In this document: piece by piece, positions 27,118 to 36,756 of the stretch
Numbering within the stretch: the first letter of the stretch is position 1
Layout: each line of letters begins with the position of its first letter
DNA from: SAR202 cluster bacterium bin22
GTDB lineage: Bacteria; Chloroflexota; Dehalococcoidia; Lucifugimonadales; UBA3495
DNA length: 64,000 bases
Direction: 5' to 3'
Assembly: GCA_002238505.1 (NCBI GenBank)
Contig: MPMM01000001.1
Coordinates: forward strand, 806,001-870,000
The notes under the pieces: model-generated
Database searches by the model: none
Told to the model about the DNA's origin: nothing
The model's input: the letters and a program-made list of their open reading frames with translations, nothing else
Position numbers and translations under genes: made by a program

Positions 27118-30100
27118 GCAACGCTCCCTTTGATGAATTAGAAGCTGAATTAGCCAAATTTCCCCCTGCGGTTCTGGATGCCTACCGCGAAGCTTTGGAG
27201 GCAATGGAAACGTCCTTTTCCTCCGAAGAGCTACTTCTCTGGGCCAAGGAAGGCACAGCCATAGCCGGCCAAACGGTACGGTCCTGGGAATCAGCAGTTG
27301 AGTACTATCGCGTTTGCCCGCTGGTAGCCCGATCTCTTGCATTCCCATCATTCATGCAGTGGGCCCGCTGTGGCACCTACCTGTCCCAGGATTCTCCGGC
27401 TCTGGCCGTATCCTTCTTCAAGGCCAGTCCATCTATAGTTTCCAACCTGCGCCCCCAGTACATCCCTCGATGGGCAGGCTTGGGTCGCAGTCTTTACAAG
27501 GGCACCTGGAAGTCCAGCACTCTATCTGGGCGTTTCTTTGAGGTCAGCCCAGACCTGATTCGCAACCTTCCCTTCTGGGACGTGGAAGTTTTTGCTTCCC
27601 TGGTTGAGGCTCTCTCCTACAAGTCATACGACGTGGCAGTTGAGTGCCTTACCTTGGGCAAGGATGTGTTGCCAGCTATGGGCCGGGAGCGCGAAGCCTT
27701 CCTGGCCATGTGCCGCGCCCTTTCTGATGGGAACTGGCGGGAAGTCAAGAGCTGTTTCGAGGTCGCTCCAAAGGCTCTGCAGCAGATAGACGAAGGCCAG
27801 ACCAGTCGATTCCTGAAGCTGGGTGAGCGCCTGACTAAGGTCGGTATCAGGGATACGGCGCGCTTCCTGACCGATGGAAGCCTGGCCCTTGGTCAAATAC
27901 CGCAAAGTTCCCAGGCCCATATACTCGACCTTTGCGAGGGTTTGCTGGCCGTTACCCCCGAAGCAGTACCCTGTTTTCTTAAGAGCCTCGACGGAGTAAT
28001 GCATCGGGTTACCATCAATCAGCTGGATACCTGGTTCCACCACGGGGTGCAACTGCTGAAGGATAATCCGGAGAGCGGCATCGCCTTCTTCAAGGTTGAG
28101 TCCAACACCTCTGAGTCGCTGTTGGAGACCCTCTCTTCCAGCCTGGAACTGGAACGGGTTAAAGGGATTGTTCGGCTCTATTGCCGCGCGTTGTCGGGTA
28201 CTCCTATAGAAGTGTTGAATACCCAGGAACTGGTACGAAGGAACATTGGATGGGTCGATGAGGATACTGCCTCAACCGACGGAACCAAAGTATTCCTGCC
28301 ACCCGTTGTGGACCACTACCAGGACAAGGCACAGAACTTCTCCTGGTTCAAGGTAGTGGCAACCCACCAGGTTGGCCATCTGGAATTTGGTAGCTTCGAT
28401 TATGACTTCAGCCGCCCTGCCCTCCTTTTTGAAGAGGAACGGCGGTATGCCCTGGAACGGGAGCGAGGCGCTGAACAGATCAACGAGGACGTCTTGGTGG
28501 GCGACGTAGAGGCCGATGGCCAGATGCGATCGTATACCGACATAGGCCGCCTGCTGAGCCTGTTCGATGACCGTCGCCTGGCCTTTGACCTGTTTACGGT
28601 GCTGGAGGATTGCCGCCTGGACTACCGCATCAAGGTGGAATATCCGGGAATACGGCAAACTGCCATGGACGTTCAGGGAGACACCCTCTCCCGAAGACCG
28701 GAAGTGGAAGATCTGCCCCTCCAGGAAGCCCTGGTAGAACTGCTCATAAGGATGAGCCTGGACCAATTCAATAACCTGCCCATCCCCGTGGATTATCATG
28801 AAGAGGCCACCATACTGGCCCAGATACTCCATGTGCTTCGCAATGAAGCGGCCAACGTTGAAGATACGGGTGAGGCGACCCTTCGGGCCTACGAGATCAT
28901 TTCCAGGCTGGAGAACGAGACCCAGCCGGAAGACCAGTGGGAACCGGAGGATATGGAAGAGCCTGGAGACTTCTCCGAAGAGGAATTTCAATCTCTGCTG
29001 GACAAGTTGCAGGCATCCCAGGACTCATCAGGGGATGCGGGCGAAGGGGACCCCTACGACTCTCCGGAACCGGTGGACTACAGGGGCGATTTTAAGCCCG
29101 AAATGGTTCAGTTGCTTACCAAGTTGCAGATGGACCAGAACCAGCAGGGCGAAGGAGAACCCCTCTCCCAGGAGATGCTGGAACAGTTGCTGCAAGACAG
29201 CGCTGAACTTGAACTGGATGCCGAGCAGGGTGACATAAACAACAGCACCAGCACCTTTGCACAGAATATTATGAAAGAGGCCGGGGTGCCGCCTCCCAAT
29301 TCCCAGCCAGGACAGGGATACGGTCCGTTGCTTCACGACGACGACCAGGGCGGAGAACTGGAAGCTCGTGAGCCCAAAGCCTATGTCTACGACGAGTGGG
29401 ACTTCCGCGCCAACGACTACAAGCCACGGTGGTGCGTGGTTAAGGAAAAGTCGCTGGACGAGGGCGATTCCGCCTTTTACAACGACGCGCTAAAGAACTA
29501 CTCAACTCTGCTAAGCCATATCAAGCGGCAGTTTGAACTCATCATGCCAGAGACTTTCCGCAAGATATACCGCATGGTGGACGGAGAGGACATCGACCTG
29601 AATGCGGCTCTCGAAGCAGCGGCGGACATTCGTATGAAGGTACCGCCCGACGAAAAGATCTACTGGCGTCGCAACAAGATCGAACGCAATGTCTCCGTTG
29701 TATTCTTGCTGGATATGAGTGCTTCAACCGCCGAAGCCATCGACGAAGGCAGGCATACGGTGGATGACCGGGATGCCCCGGACGACCCCGTGGAATATAT
29801 GGTGTGGTTGCGCCGGCGCCGGGAAGGTCTGGTACGCCGCCACTACAAGCGCATAATCGATCTGGAAAAAGAGAGTACGGCGCTCCTGATCCAGGCCTTG
29901 GAGTCCATAGGTGACAACTACGGTATCTACGGGTTTTCCGGATACGGCCGCGAAAACGTAGAGTTCTACGTCATCAAGGACATCGAGGAGAACTTCACCG
30001 AACGGATAAAGCGACGTATTGACAAGATTACGCCTCTGCACGCCACCCGTATGGGCAGCGCCATCCGGCATGCCATCACAAAGCTGGAAAACCAGGATTC

Positions 30101-30374
30101 GCCGACCAAGATTATGTTCCTCATCAGTGATGGCCGACCGCAGGACAGAGGATACAGCCGTGAGGGTGTGGAGAAAGAATACGCGGTACACGATACCCAC
30201 ATGGCCTTGCTGGAAGCCAAGCGGAAGGACATTACCCCGTTCTGCCTGACGGTGGACAAGGCTGGGCACGACTACCTGAAGGAAATGTGCGGGGACATGG
30301 GTTACGAGGTCCTGGGGGATATTTGGGCCCTTCCTGAGCGGCTCCCCATGCTGTACAGGCAATTGACCGCCTAA
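27114..30374 (+). CDS. NorD/CbbO-type protein with C-terminal VWA domain and long N-terminal helical region
   Basis: This 1086-residue protein has a C-terminal von Willebrand A domain with MIDAS motif FLLDMSASTAEA (near residue 866) and the typical downstream RMGSAIRHAI and FLISDGRPQD. The middle portion has the CbbO/NorD-type segments LFTVLEDCRLDYRIKVEYPG and an acidic Gln/Glu-rich stretch (about residues 610-740). Residues 1 to about 400 form repetitive helical sequence resembling HEAT-type repeats, with recurring Trp-Phe patterns. NorD proteins are typically about 600-700 residues, so this is long. The TTG start overlaps the NUDIX stop. Together with the ATPase at 25595 it should form a NorQD-like remodelling pair. 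Confidence 0.88.
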   Translation: MSNAPFDELEAELAKFPPAVLDAYREALEAMETSFSSEELLLWAKEGTAIAGQTVRSWESAVEYYRVCPLVARSLAFPSFMQWARCGTYLSQDSPALAVSFFKASPSIVSNLRPQYIPRWAGLGRSLYKGTWKSSTLSGRFFEVSPDLIRNLPFWDVEVFASLVEALSYKSYDVAVECLTLGKDVLPAMGREREAFLAMCRALSDGNWREVKSCFEVAPKALQQIDEGQTSRFLKLGERLTKVGIRDTARFLTDGSLALGQIPQSSQAHILDLCEGLLAVTPEAVPCFLKSLDGVMHRVTINQLDTWFHHGVQLLKDNPESGIAFFKVESNTSESLLETLSSSLELERVKGIVRLYCRALSGTPIEVLNTQELVRRNIGWVDEDTASTDGTKVFLPPVVDHYQDKAQNFSWFKVVATHQVGHLEFGSFDYDFSRPALLFEEERRYALERERGAEQINEDVLVGDVEADGQMRSYTDIGRLLSLFDDRRLAFDLFTVLEDCRLDYRIKVEYPGIRQTAMDVQGDTLSRRPEVEDLPLQEALVELLIRMSLDQFNNLPIPVDYHEEATILAQILHVLRNEAANVEDTGEATLRAYEIISRLENETQPEDQWEPEDMEEPGDFSEEEFQSLLDKLQASQDSSGDAGEGDPYDSPEPVDYRGDFKPEMVQLLTKLQMDQNQQGEGEPLSQEMLEQLLQDSAELELDAEQGDINNSTSTFAQNIMKEAGVPPPNSQPGQGYGPLLHDDDQGGELEAREPKAYVYDEWDFRANDYKPRWCVVKEKSLDEGDSAFYNDALKNYSTLLSHIKRQFELIMPETFRKIYRMVDGEDIDLNAALEAAADIRMKVPPDEKIYWRRNKIERNVSVVFLLDMSASTAEAIDEGRHTVDDRDAPDDPVEYMVWLRRRREGLVRRHYKRIIDLEKESTALLIQALESIGDNYGIYGFSGYGRENVEFYVIKDIEENFTERIKRRIDKITPLHATRMGSAIRHAITKLENQDSPTKIMFLISDGRPQDRGYSREGVEKEYAVHDTHMALLEAKRKDITPFCLTVDKAGHDYLKEMCGDMGYEVLGDIWALPERLPMLYRQLTA

Positions 30375-30401
30375 GCACAGGAGGACCGGTTGCAATGCAG
30401 A

Positions 30402-30430
30402 GAGGGCGAACTCTTAGTGAGTTCGCCCTC
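30402..30430 (+). terminator. Intrinsic terminator of the norD operon
   Basis: A perfect 12-base-pair stem (GAGGGCGAACTC/GAGTTCGCCCTC) with a five-base loop is followed on the plus strand by AACTTTTG. It lies between convergent genes and best fits the plus-strand operon. Confidence 0.75.
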
Positions 30431-30467
30431 AACTTTTGCCGCGTCCAATGCCAGCTTTACATGGCCG

Positions 30468-31709
30468 TCATAAAGCCTCATGTTCAGCTACGATCAGTTT
30501 CCGCAGTTCTGTCAGGGCTGTGTTGGATACCCGCCGCTTAATGACAATGCGCCGAGGCGGAGTGCGAAACTGAAGTTGCCGAGTGTGCCTCTTACCGGCT
30601 ATTGCCACAAATACCTGTCCCACAGGTTGGTCGTCAACGGGCTCTGGCCCAATTACCCCGGCTATGGCGATGCTGTAGTCGGCTTCCATTGAATCCCGGG
30701 CAACGTAAGCCATAGCCATAGCAGTTTCGGCGCTGGCCATTCCATTTTCCTCCAGAATGCGGGACGGTACGCCGTTAGCCAACAGCATCCCTCTCGTCGT
30801 CGCCACAATGCCGCCGATGTAATAGCTGGTACTGCCCGAAATGTCCGTTATGCTATTGGCCAGAAATCCGCCGCTGGCAGACTCCATGGTGGCCAGAGTC
30901 AGGCCATGATCGGTCAATGCCTGGCCAGCGGCTTCTTCCGGAGTCTCGGCATCATATCCCCAAATGAACTGGCCCAATCGATCTGTAATGGCAGCTTCTA
31001 CCGGGACGATCATTGCTCTCGCGGTCTCTTCATCTTTGGCCCGGGCAATCACTCGCAAATGGATGCCATCGGCCTTGGAGTAGATTCCCAAATAGGGATT
31101 CTCATGTCCAAAGAACTCGGATATTTCCTCGTCAATAGCGGCTTCCGACATACCCAACGTCTTTATGTTCCTGGTGACAGTGACCTCTTCGTCAACCAAT
31201 TCCCTGAGGCGAGGAGCCACTTCTTCGTGCCAAATGGGCTGCATTTCACCAGGTGGGCCCGGCATGCAGACTATCATCTTCCCGTTCTTTTCAGCCCACC
31301 ATCCAGGCGCTGTACCATTCCGGTTGCGGACAAACTGAGCTGAGGGGATTAAATGGGCCTGTTTGATGTTGTGAGACGGCATGGAAATGCCCCTGCCGGC
31401 GAAATACTCTTCGAGGTTGTCGACTACTTCCTGCTGGACTGTGGGGGCCTCTCCCAGGGCTGCAGCCACCGCTTCGCGCGTCAAGTCGTCCTGGGTAGGT
31501 CCAAGACCGCCGGTAGTGAATATAACGTCGGACCGCTCCAGCCCCCTGGTGAAGGCTTCAGTCAGCTTGTCCAGGTCGTCACCAATGATTGACACCCACT
31601 GAAGCTGAATTCCCAGGGGCGGGAGCTGAGTCGCGATCCATGACCCATTGGTGTCGGTCAACTCGCCCATCAGCAATTCAGTGCCGATGGAGAGGATTTC
31701 AGCCTTCAA
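30468..31709 (-). CDS. cinA: CinA-family nicotinamide-nucleotide amidase
   Basis: The N-terminal domain has the MoCF/COG1058 signature (EILSIGTELLMGELTDTN; FTTGGLGPTQDD), and the C-terminal CinA domain is seen from ALTDHGLTLATMESASGGFL to AIAGVIGPEPVDDQPVGQ. The C-terminal domain hydrolyses NMN, recycling pyridine nucleotides, and the N-terminal one has ADP-ribose pyrophosphatase activity in characterised members. At 413 residues both are complete. It is the last gene of a minus-strand run behind the ABC cluster, with 94 bases separating it from the DUF4340 gene. Confidence 0.93.
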   Translation of the reverse strand: MKAEILSIGTELLMGELTDTNGSWIATQLPPLGIQLQWVSIIGDDLDKLTEAFTRGLERSDVIFTTGGLGPTQDDLTREAVAAALGEAPTVQQEVVDNLEEYFAGRGISMPSHNIKQAHLIPSAQFVRNRNGTAPGWWAEKNGKMIVCMPGPPGEMQPIWHEEVAPRLRELVDEEVTVTRNIKTLGMSEAAIDEEISEFFGHENPYLGIYSKADGIHLRVIARAKDEETARAMIVPVEAAITDRLGQFIWGYDAETPEEAAGQALTDHGLTLATMESASGGFLANSITDISGSTSYYIGGIVATTRGMLLANGVPSRILEENGMASAETAMAMAYVARDSMEADYSIAIAGVIGPEPVDDQPVGQVFVAIAGKRHTRQLQFRTPPRRIVIKRRVSNTALTELRKLIVAEHEAL

Positions 31710-31803
31710 TGGACCACCTCCTGAGTTCGATTAGTTGGGAGCCCAACGTTCCTCCTTCGAAAGTCATTCGCGGAAGAATACTCAGGCGACTCGGACGAGG
31801 GAA

Positions 31804-32808
31804 CTAGCTGCCCTCACCCAAAGGTACGGGAGGATCGGTAACCAGTCCTTCAAGTGAATCTGCCCATTCGGCTGGAACGGTGTAAAGTTCTGTCTGTCCC
31901 GAAGTGATGGCGTAGCGGAGGTCGCCCTCGGGAGTCAGGTCGCCAAGGAAAAACTCGAAAGTCTTATCAGCGTTGGTTGCCAGCCACACACTGGATGTAG
32001 CGGGTTCCAGCCCGTAGTTTTCCGGGTCCCGAAACTCTTCCTTTACCGTGTCGATAACGTCGGGATTTTCCAGCAGCACATCCCAGTCTCCCCACAGTTC
32101 GGCAGGAATTGGGATGTCGCGCTCCTCTTCAGATCCTTCTATTTCTTCAATAATGTACCAGTTTCCTTCCCTGTCTTCGCCATAGATTACTGTGTCTTCA
32201 TCTACGGTGACTTCGAAATAGATGACGTCCTGCTTGCCCACGTTGAGTAATTGGCGGTCCTCAATATCCGTGTCGTAGAGCCGTGGATATGGTGGCTGGA
32301 AAACGAGACGGTTAAGCACCCGAGCCCAGATTTGAGGTACGATAAACAACTTGTCGGAGCCCAAGAGGCGCGCGTACTGATTCTGGCCATCCGGGGTTTC
32401 CAGTCCCAGATGAGCCTCATAGCTGCGACCGGTCCGCTCCGTGATGCGAATTGCCGTAATGGGTGGAGCAAGTCCATATTGAGCTGGGTCTCCCATTTCG
32501 TCGGCGAGGGTGCGGACTACCTTAGGCCCGCTCAGCAACAAAGGAGTACCACTCCACTTATCCTGATACACCTGCCTCTCCCGATCTTCCTCCACAATAA
32601 ACCACCGGATGCCACCGGGTTTCTTCCAGTATTCGACGGTTTCGCCTTGGTAAGTGACTGCAATGTTGGTCAGGGAATTGTCATCCACCCTCCAGAGCCA
32701 GTCCTGATCCTGCTTAGGTTCGGGATTCCTGGTCAAAACCACACCGACAACGGTGCCGCCAAACAGGATAAGTACGACAATCAGGAGAATGGTAAGCCGA
32801 ATATTCAT
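31804..32808 (-). CDS. DUF4340 domain protein, membrane-anchored
   Basis: The N-terminus has one membrane segment, ILLIVVLILFGGTVVGVVL, with the remaining roughly 300 residues predicted outside. The repeating pattern of LTNIAVTYQGETVEYWKK and similar halves (LPxYxxxx..AEF) fits DUF4340, a family almost always next to GldA/F/G-like ABC transporters. The gene follows the GldG-like gene after a 143-base gap in the same direction. No enzymatic role is known; it probably assists the transporter at the cell surface. Confidence 0.85.
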   Translation of the reverse strand: MNIRLTILLIVVLILFGGTVVGVVLTRNPEPKQDQDWLWRVDDNSLTNIAVTYQGETVEYWKKPGGIRWFIVEEDRERQVYQDKWSGTPLLLSGPKVVRTLADEMGDPAQYGLAPPITAIRITERTGRSYEAHLGLETPDGQNQYARLLGSDKLFIVPQIWARVLNRLVFQPPYPRLYDTDIEDRQLLNVGKQDVIYFEVTVDEDTVIYGEDREGNWYIIEEIEGSEEERDIPIPAELWGDWDVLLENPDVIDTVKEEFRDPENYGLEPATSSVWLATNADKTFEFFLGDLTPEGDLRYAITSGQTELYTVPAEWADSLEGLVTDPPVPLGEGS

Positions 32809-32951
32809 TAATAGTTAACCTGCCGACATAGGGGGGATTTTCATAAAACGGATATGCAGTTCCGGCTTGACTCGGATTCCGAGTTTCTTTGTCCTGGACT
32901 GGCCAGTGCAGCCAGTCAGCTCACTCCAATGGGGAGGACAACTGAGCACGC

Positions 32952-34868
32952 TTACCGGCGAATCCACCAGACCAGGCCTGCCATCAGTCCCATCAGCCCA
33001 GGCAAAAGCAGCCAAGAGGAAAACTTGACGAAGTTCTCCTGATTGCGGTCCACATTGAATTCCCTTATGGCCAGTGCCTTGGGGCGAAGTGAAACCAGGG
33101 TATGGTCTCCAACCAGGTAATTGACTGAATTCAGGAAAAGGTCCTTGCCGCTTCCTCTGTCATAGAAACTGTTGGAAACAAAGTCCGAGTCCCCAATTAC
33201 AACCATGCTCGCGATATCGCTCTCTGAAATGGAAGAGGCGCTTGAAGGAGGAGCCGCGCCAACCGGACCCAAGGCCCTGACGAAGGTAACCGGGGAGAAC
33301 GGTCCCTGGGGGTCTGGGTCATTCTCCAAGTCAGTATTGGGCTCCGTACGTTCCGTGTCCTGTATCACATAGCTGTTGAGCGAACTGAAAGCCAAGGGTA
33401 CGGGCTGCCTTAAACCCGTCCCGTCGTCGAAGGACTGCAGAGAGGTAGCGCCTGGCATTAACACAATATCCAAGGATTGACCCTTGGGCGTGGTGATTTC
33501 CAGAAGAGTCTCCAGGATGTCGCGAGGCAATTGGGAGATTACATCCCTGGGTAGTTCCATGGGATTGACGGTTTGCAGCCTAAGTGTGTGAGGATTACCC
33601 GGCAATGACCCGTCCAAGTCTCTAATGTATCCGGTGCCAATCACCACGCCCCATGTCGCCATGAACTGCCGGAAGGTCTGCGGCGTGTCCGGATCACCAA
33701 GAAACACAAGCCTGCCCGCGGAAGGTCGGTCTGACCCGTCCGCGTTCTTACCCTGGAGGAACAGGTTCAAGACCTGGGCATGGGATTCGGGCAACTCGTT
33801 GGTGGGACGCGCCACAACAAGAAGGGCCGCATCTTCTGGCACGCTGACGTTATCATTACTGCTGATCCAGCGCAGGGGTTCCACGCGGTAATTGTCTTGT
33901 TCCAAGCCGACGCGCACATCGCTGTAGCCGTCAGAACCCGTACTGTCAACGCTGCGTTCACCATGACCCGCCAAGAAATAAATGGCCTTCTGCTCCTGGC
34001 CTGTGACTACAAGGATGCTGGTCACCAAATCCTGTTCCAGGTGGCTGTAATTGGCATCACGAGGCTGAATTACATCCACAGTATCCCCGTCCTTGAGTTT
34101 GACCACAATGGACTCATTCACAAAGGCAACAGGGGTGTTGCCAAAGTACTGGTTTACCCGCTGGGGATTGACGTCTGGATCAACGAAGGAAGAAACAAAC
34201 TTTGTTGGCCTGGCAGCCTCAAATTCCCTGAAAGTCTCTTCTACCTTTGCTTCCCGGCTTAGCACCTGAAAGGCCGCGCTGGCGCTACCCTGAGGGCCGA
34301 CGGAAACTTCGCCTTTGTAGAAGGCAATGACTTCGATTTCTTCATCCAGATCATTAAGAAGCTGTTCTGTACGTTCGGCCAGGCTGTACTGGTTGGTCGC
34401 AGTGACGTCCATACGAGCATTTGTGCTGAAGGATACGACGTTGGCAACGAGAACAATGCCAAGAAATGCGGCCAGCATAATCAGGGAATTAACGCCGTAC
34501 CGCCCGGTGCGACTGATAAATGCGGCCACCACTGAACTCAGGGATATCAGGCCTACCAATACCAGTAGCGCCACACCAAATCCCAGGCTGATGTAACCGT
34601 ACAGGCGCATGGAGCTAACGAATGCCACCAGAATAGCGCCCGCGACTATGGCTACGATACCGGCAATTACAAGCGGAGTACCAAAGGTGCCAATGGTGTT
34701 CAGCGAAGGTTCAAGGAAGCTGAACAGAGTGCGGGACCGTAACTCTTGCTCTTCCCCTGATTCGTTGCCCTCGTCTTCCGGAGTTTCGGGTTCTTGCGGG
34801 CGGGATGGTCTGCCTCGGCGCCCTTGCCGGCGCCAGTCTCCGCCCACCTCACTTGGTTGCTCGCTCAT
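32952..34868 (-). CDS. GldG-like ABC transporter auxiliary protein
   Basis: After a charged, disordered N-terminus (Glu/Arg/Pro-rich, to about residue 55), three hydrophobic segments occur (PLVIAGIVAIVAGAILVAFV; ISLGFGVALLVLVGLISL; LIMLAAFLGIVLVANVVSF). A large soluble region with the GldG pattern follows (YSLAERTEQLLNDLDEEIEV; AIYFLAGHGERS), then a last membrane helix WLLLPGLMGLMAGLVWWIRR. The start at 34868 is chosen because it follows the permease stop by one base; a longer frame exists. GldG proteins work with GldA and GldF in export or gliding machinery, and no gliding motility genes are seen here. Confidence 0.88.
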   Translation of the reverse strand: MSEQPSEVGGDWRRQGRRGRPSRPQEPETPEDEGNESGEEQELRSRTLFSFLEPSLNTIGTFGTPLVIAGIVAIVAGAILVAFVSSMRLYGYISLGFGVALLVLVGLISLSSVVAAFISRTGRYGVNSLIMLAAFLGIVLVANVVSFSTNARMDVTATNQYSLAERTEQLLNDLDEEIEVIAFYKGEVSVGPQGSASAAFQVLSREAKVEETFREFEAARPTKFVSSFVDPDVNPQRVNQYFGNTPVAFVNESIVVKLKDGDTVDVIQPRDANYSHLEQDLVTSILVVTGQEQKAIYFLAGHGERSVDSTGSDGYSDVRVGLEQDNYRVEPLRWISSNDNVSVPEDAALLVVARPTNELPESHAQVLNLFLQGKNADGSDRPSAGRLVFLGDPDTPQTFRQFMATWGVVIGTGYIRDLDGSLPGNPHTLRLQTVNPMELPRDVISQLPRDILETLLEITTPKGQSLDIVLMPGATSLQSFDDGTGLRQPVPLAFSSLNSYVIQDTERTEPNTDLENDPDPQGPFSPVTFVRALGPVGAAPPSSASSISESDIASMVVIGDSDFVSNSFYDRGSGKDLFLNSVNYLVGDHTLVSLRPKALAIREFNVDRNQENFVKFSSWLLLPGLMGLMAGLVWWIRR

Positions 34869-34869
34869 T

Positions 34870-35595
34870 CTATCTCCATCTCCGGAATTCCAGGGACCGG
34901 ATTGCCAGGAAAAGGAATACGGCAATGACGCTCAGGAAATACACAACATGCTTGGTATCGATGACGCCCCTGCCGAAGTCTTCGTAATGGGACTGGAACC
35001 CTATCTCTCCAATCAATACGGAGGCAAACCCGCCTACAAGGTCCGTGCTGAAGTGGACCACATAAAGGGCCCCGATAACGCCTATACCTACGATCAGAGC
35101 CACAATCTGGTTGCTCGTAATCGTAGAGGTTAACATTCCGATGGCCAGGGCCGCCGCGCCATATAATATTAGGCCTAAATATCCGGCATAAAGGGGACCC
35201 AGGTCCGGTTCGGCGAAGATATAGAGCAACAAAGGATAGTAGAGTGTCAGTGCCAGCATAGCCAACAGGAATACAAAGCTGGCGGTGTATTTGCCAATGA
35301 TGACTTCCCAGTCTCGGACCGGCGAAGTCAATAGCAACTCTATGGTCCCCAGTTTCTGCTCTTCGGCCAAGAGACGCATGGTCAAGGCCGGTGGCAGGAA
35401 AATGAGGAAAAGTGAGGTCCAGGTGAAGAAGGAATCCAATGTGGCTTCGGGGAAGGGGTTGTTCTCGCTGGGCACTACGCCTATGGCAAAAACGATTCCG
35501 GTCAAGGCCAGGAATATCATTCCTACAATGTAGGCAATGGGTGTGCCAAAATAAACTTGAATCTCCTTCCAGGCCACTGCCTGGATTGTTCGCAT
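34870..35595 (-). CDS. ABC-2 type permease (GldF-like)
   Basis: This 241-residue integral membrane protein has six likely hydrophobic segments, starting with IAYIVGMIFLALTGIVFAIG and ending with VVYFLSVIAVFLFLAIRSLEF. The conserved LLAEEQKLGTIELLLTSPV is typical of GldF/NosY-like permeases. It lies one base downstream of the ATPase gene and one base upstream of the GldG-like gene, so the three are translationally linked. The exported substrate is unknown. Confidence 0.92.
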   Translation of the reverse strand: MRTIQAVAWKEIQVYFGTPIAYIVGMIFLALTGIVFAIGVVPSENNPFPEATLDSFFTWTSLFLIFLPPALTMRLLAEEQKLGTIELLLTSPVRDWEVIIGKYTASFVFLLAMLALTLYYPLLLYIFAEPDLGPLYAGYLGLILYGAAALAIGMLTSTITSNQIVALIVGIGVIGALYVVHFSTDLVGGFASVLIGEIGFQSHYEDFGRGVIDTKHVVYFLSVIAVFLFLAIRSLEFRRWR

Positions 35596-35596
35596 A

Positions 35597-36583
35597 TTAC
35601 AGCTCCTCGTGGGTGGTTAGCCTCAGGAAAATGTCCTCGAGGCTCATGCTTACTAATTGCATACTTAGAAGACTCCATTCGTTGCTTACGACAGCGCGGG
35701 AAATTTCGTCTCGCAGGTCCTTGCCCTGCTCAACATGGACGATGTACACATTGCGGCCCTGATTGTAACGTTGAGTCACCTCGGTTACACCGGGAACCCT
35801 TCGCAGGGCTGCGAGAACTTCCTGAGCTGGCCCCCCAACCTCCACCTGCAACTGATCAACACCCTGCAGCCTCTGAGCCAGGTTTCCCGGGGTATCCTCC
35901 GCAACGATGTGACCCTCATGGATGATAAGCACCCGCTCACAGATCATGTTGACCTCGGGCAGAATGTGACTGCTCAAAACCACAGTCTGTTCCCTGCCCA
36001 GATCCTGAATAAGTCTCCTGGTTTCTACTACCTGAATTGGATCTATACCGATGGTGGGCTCGTCGAGAACCAGAACTTCAGGTTCGTGCAGTATGGCCTG
36101 GGCAATGCCCACCCGTTGCCGGAACCCTTTGGAAAGCTTGCCAATAATTGTTTTGTGATAGTCCTGAAGGCGACAGACATCAATCACTTCGCCAATGCGC
36201 CGCTTAATCTGACGTGCGGGCATTCCCCTTAGGGTGCCCATGTACTTCAGGTAACTGCTCACCGGCATTTCGGTATGAAGGGGAACGGTTTCGGGAAGGT
36301 ATCCAATGCGCTTTCGCACCTCAAGAGACTGTTCAACCACATCATAGTCAGCCAGCGTAACTTTGCCCTCGGTGGGAGGCATGTAGCCGGTCAGAATGCG
36401 CATGGTTGTGGTCTTTCCCGCGCCATTGGGACCCAGGAAGCCAAGGATTTCACCGCGCTTCACACCAAAGCTGACTTCTTCTATAGCCGGCCGCGGCCCA
36501 TAGAAATGAGTAAGATCCATGGCCTGGATCATAAGATCACTATTCTGTGTTTCTTCCATAGCAAGAAGGCTGCGGAACGCCAT
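35597..36583 (-). CDS. ABC transporter ATP-binding protein (GldA-like)
   Basis: This is the nucleotide-binding subunit, with Walker A GPNGAGKTTT, the signature LSKGFRQRVGIAQA, Walker B VLVLDEPTIGID and a switch histidine in LSSHILPEV. The C-terminal roughly 90 residues include the regulatory extension seen in GldA/CcmA-type proteins. The annotated start gives 328 residues; internal ATGs at 36559 and 36532 are alternatives because GGAG lies only two bases before the first ATG. It heads the ABC cluster, transcribed divergently from speD. Confidence 0.93.
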   Translation of the reverse strand: MAFRSLLAMEETQNSDLMIQAMDLTHFYGPRPAIEEVSFGVKRGEILGFLGPNGAGKTTTMRILTGYMPPTEGKVTLADYDVVEQSLEVRKRIGYLPETVPLHTEMPVSSYLKYMGTLRGMPARQIKRRIGEVIDVCRLQDYHKTIIGKLSKGFRQRVGIAQAILHEPEVLVLDEPTIGIDPIQVVETRRLIQDLGREQTVVLSSHILPEVNMICERVLIIHEGHIVAEDTPGNLAQRLQGVDQLQVEVGGPAQEVLAALRRVPGVTEVTQRYNQGRNVYIVHVEQGKDLRDEISRAVVSNEWSLLSMQLVSMSLEDIFLRLTTHEEL

Positions 36584-36640
36584 TTCTCCAGAATTACTAT
36601 GACACTCTCAAACAGCCAGATTCTCTCCACAAATACAGCG

Positions 36641-36669
36641 TTGAATTAGAGCAGTAGTGATGATATTCT
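36641..36669 (+). promoter_or_regulatory. Promoter of speD
   Basis: TTGAAT at 36641-36646 and TATTCT at 36664-36669 are spaced by exactly 17 bases. They precede a leader of about 80 bases before the speD ATG. Confidence 0.6.
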
Positions 36670-36696
36670 ATACGTCGGCATTTGCCAAGAGTTAGT

Positions 36697-36729
36697 CGGG
36701 GGACGGAAGTGTCCCCCGCTTGATTTTTC
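36697..36729 (+). promoter_or_regulatory. Terminator-like hairpin in the speD leader
   Basis: An eight-base-pair stem (CGGGGGAC/GTCCCCCG, 36697-36704 with 36711-36718) has a six-base loop and is followed by CTTGATTTTT. It lies between the likely promoter and the speD start codon, where it could act as an attenuator. No alternative anti-terminator fold was worked out. Confidence 0.5.
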
Positions 36730-36756
36730 CCCTATCGGAGGCGAGAGACAGGAGAG

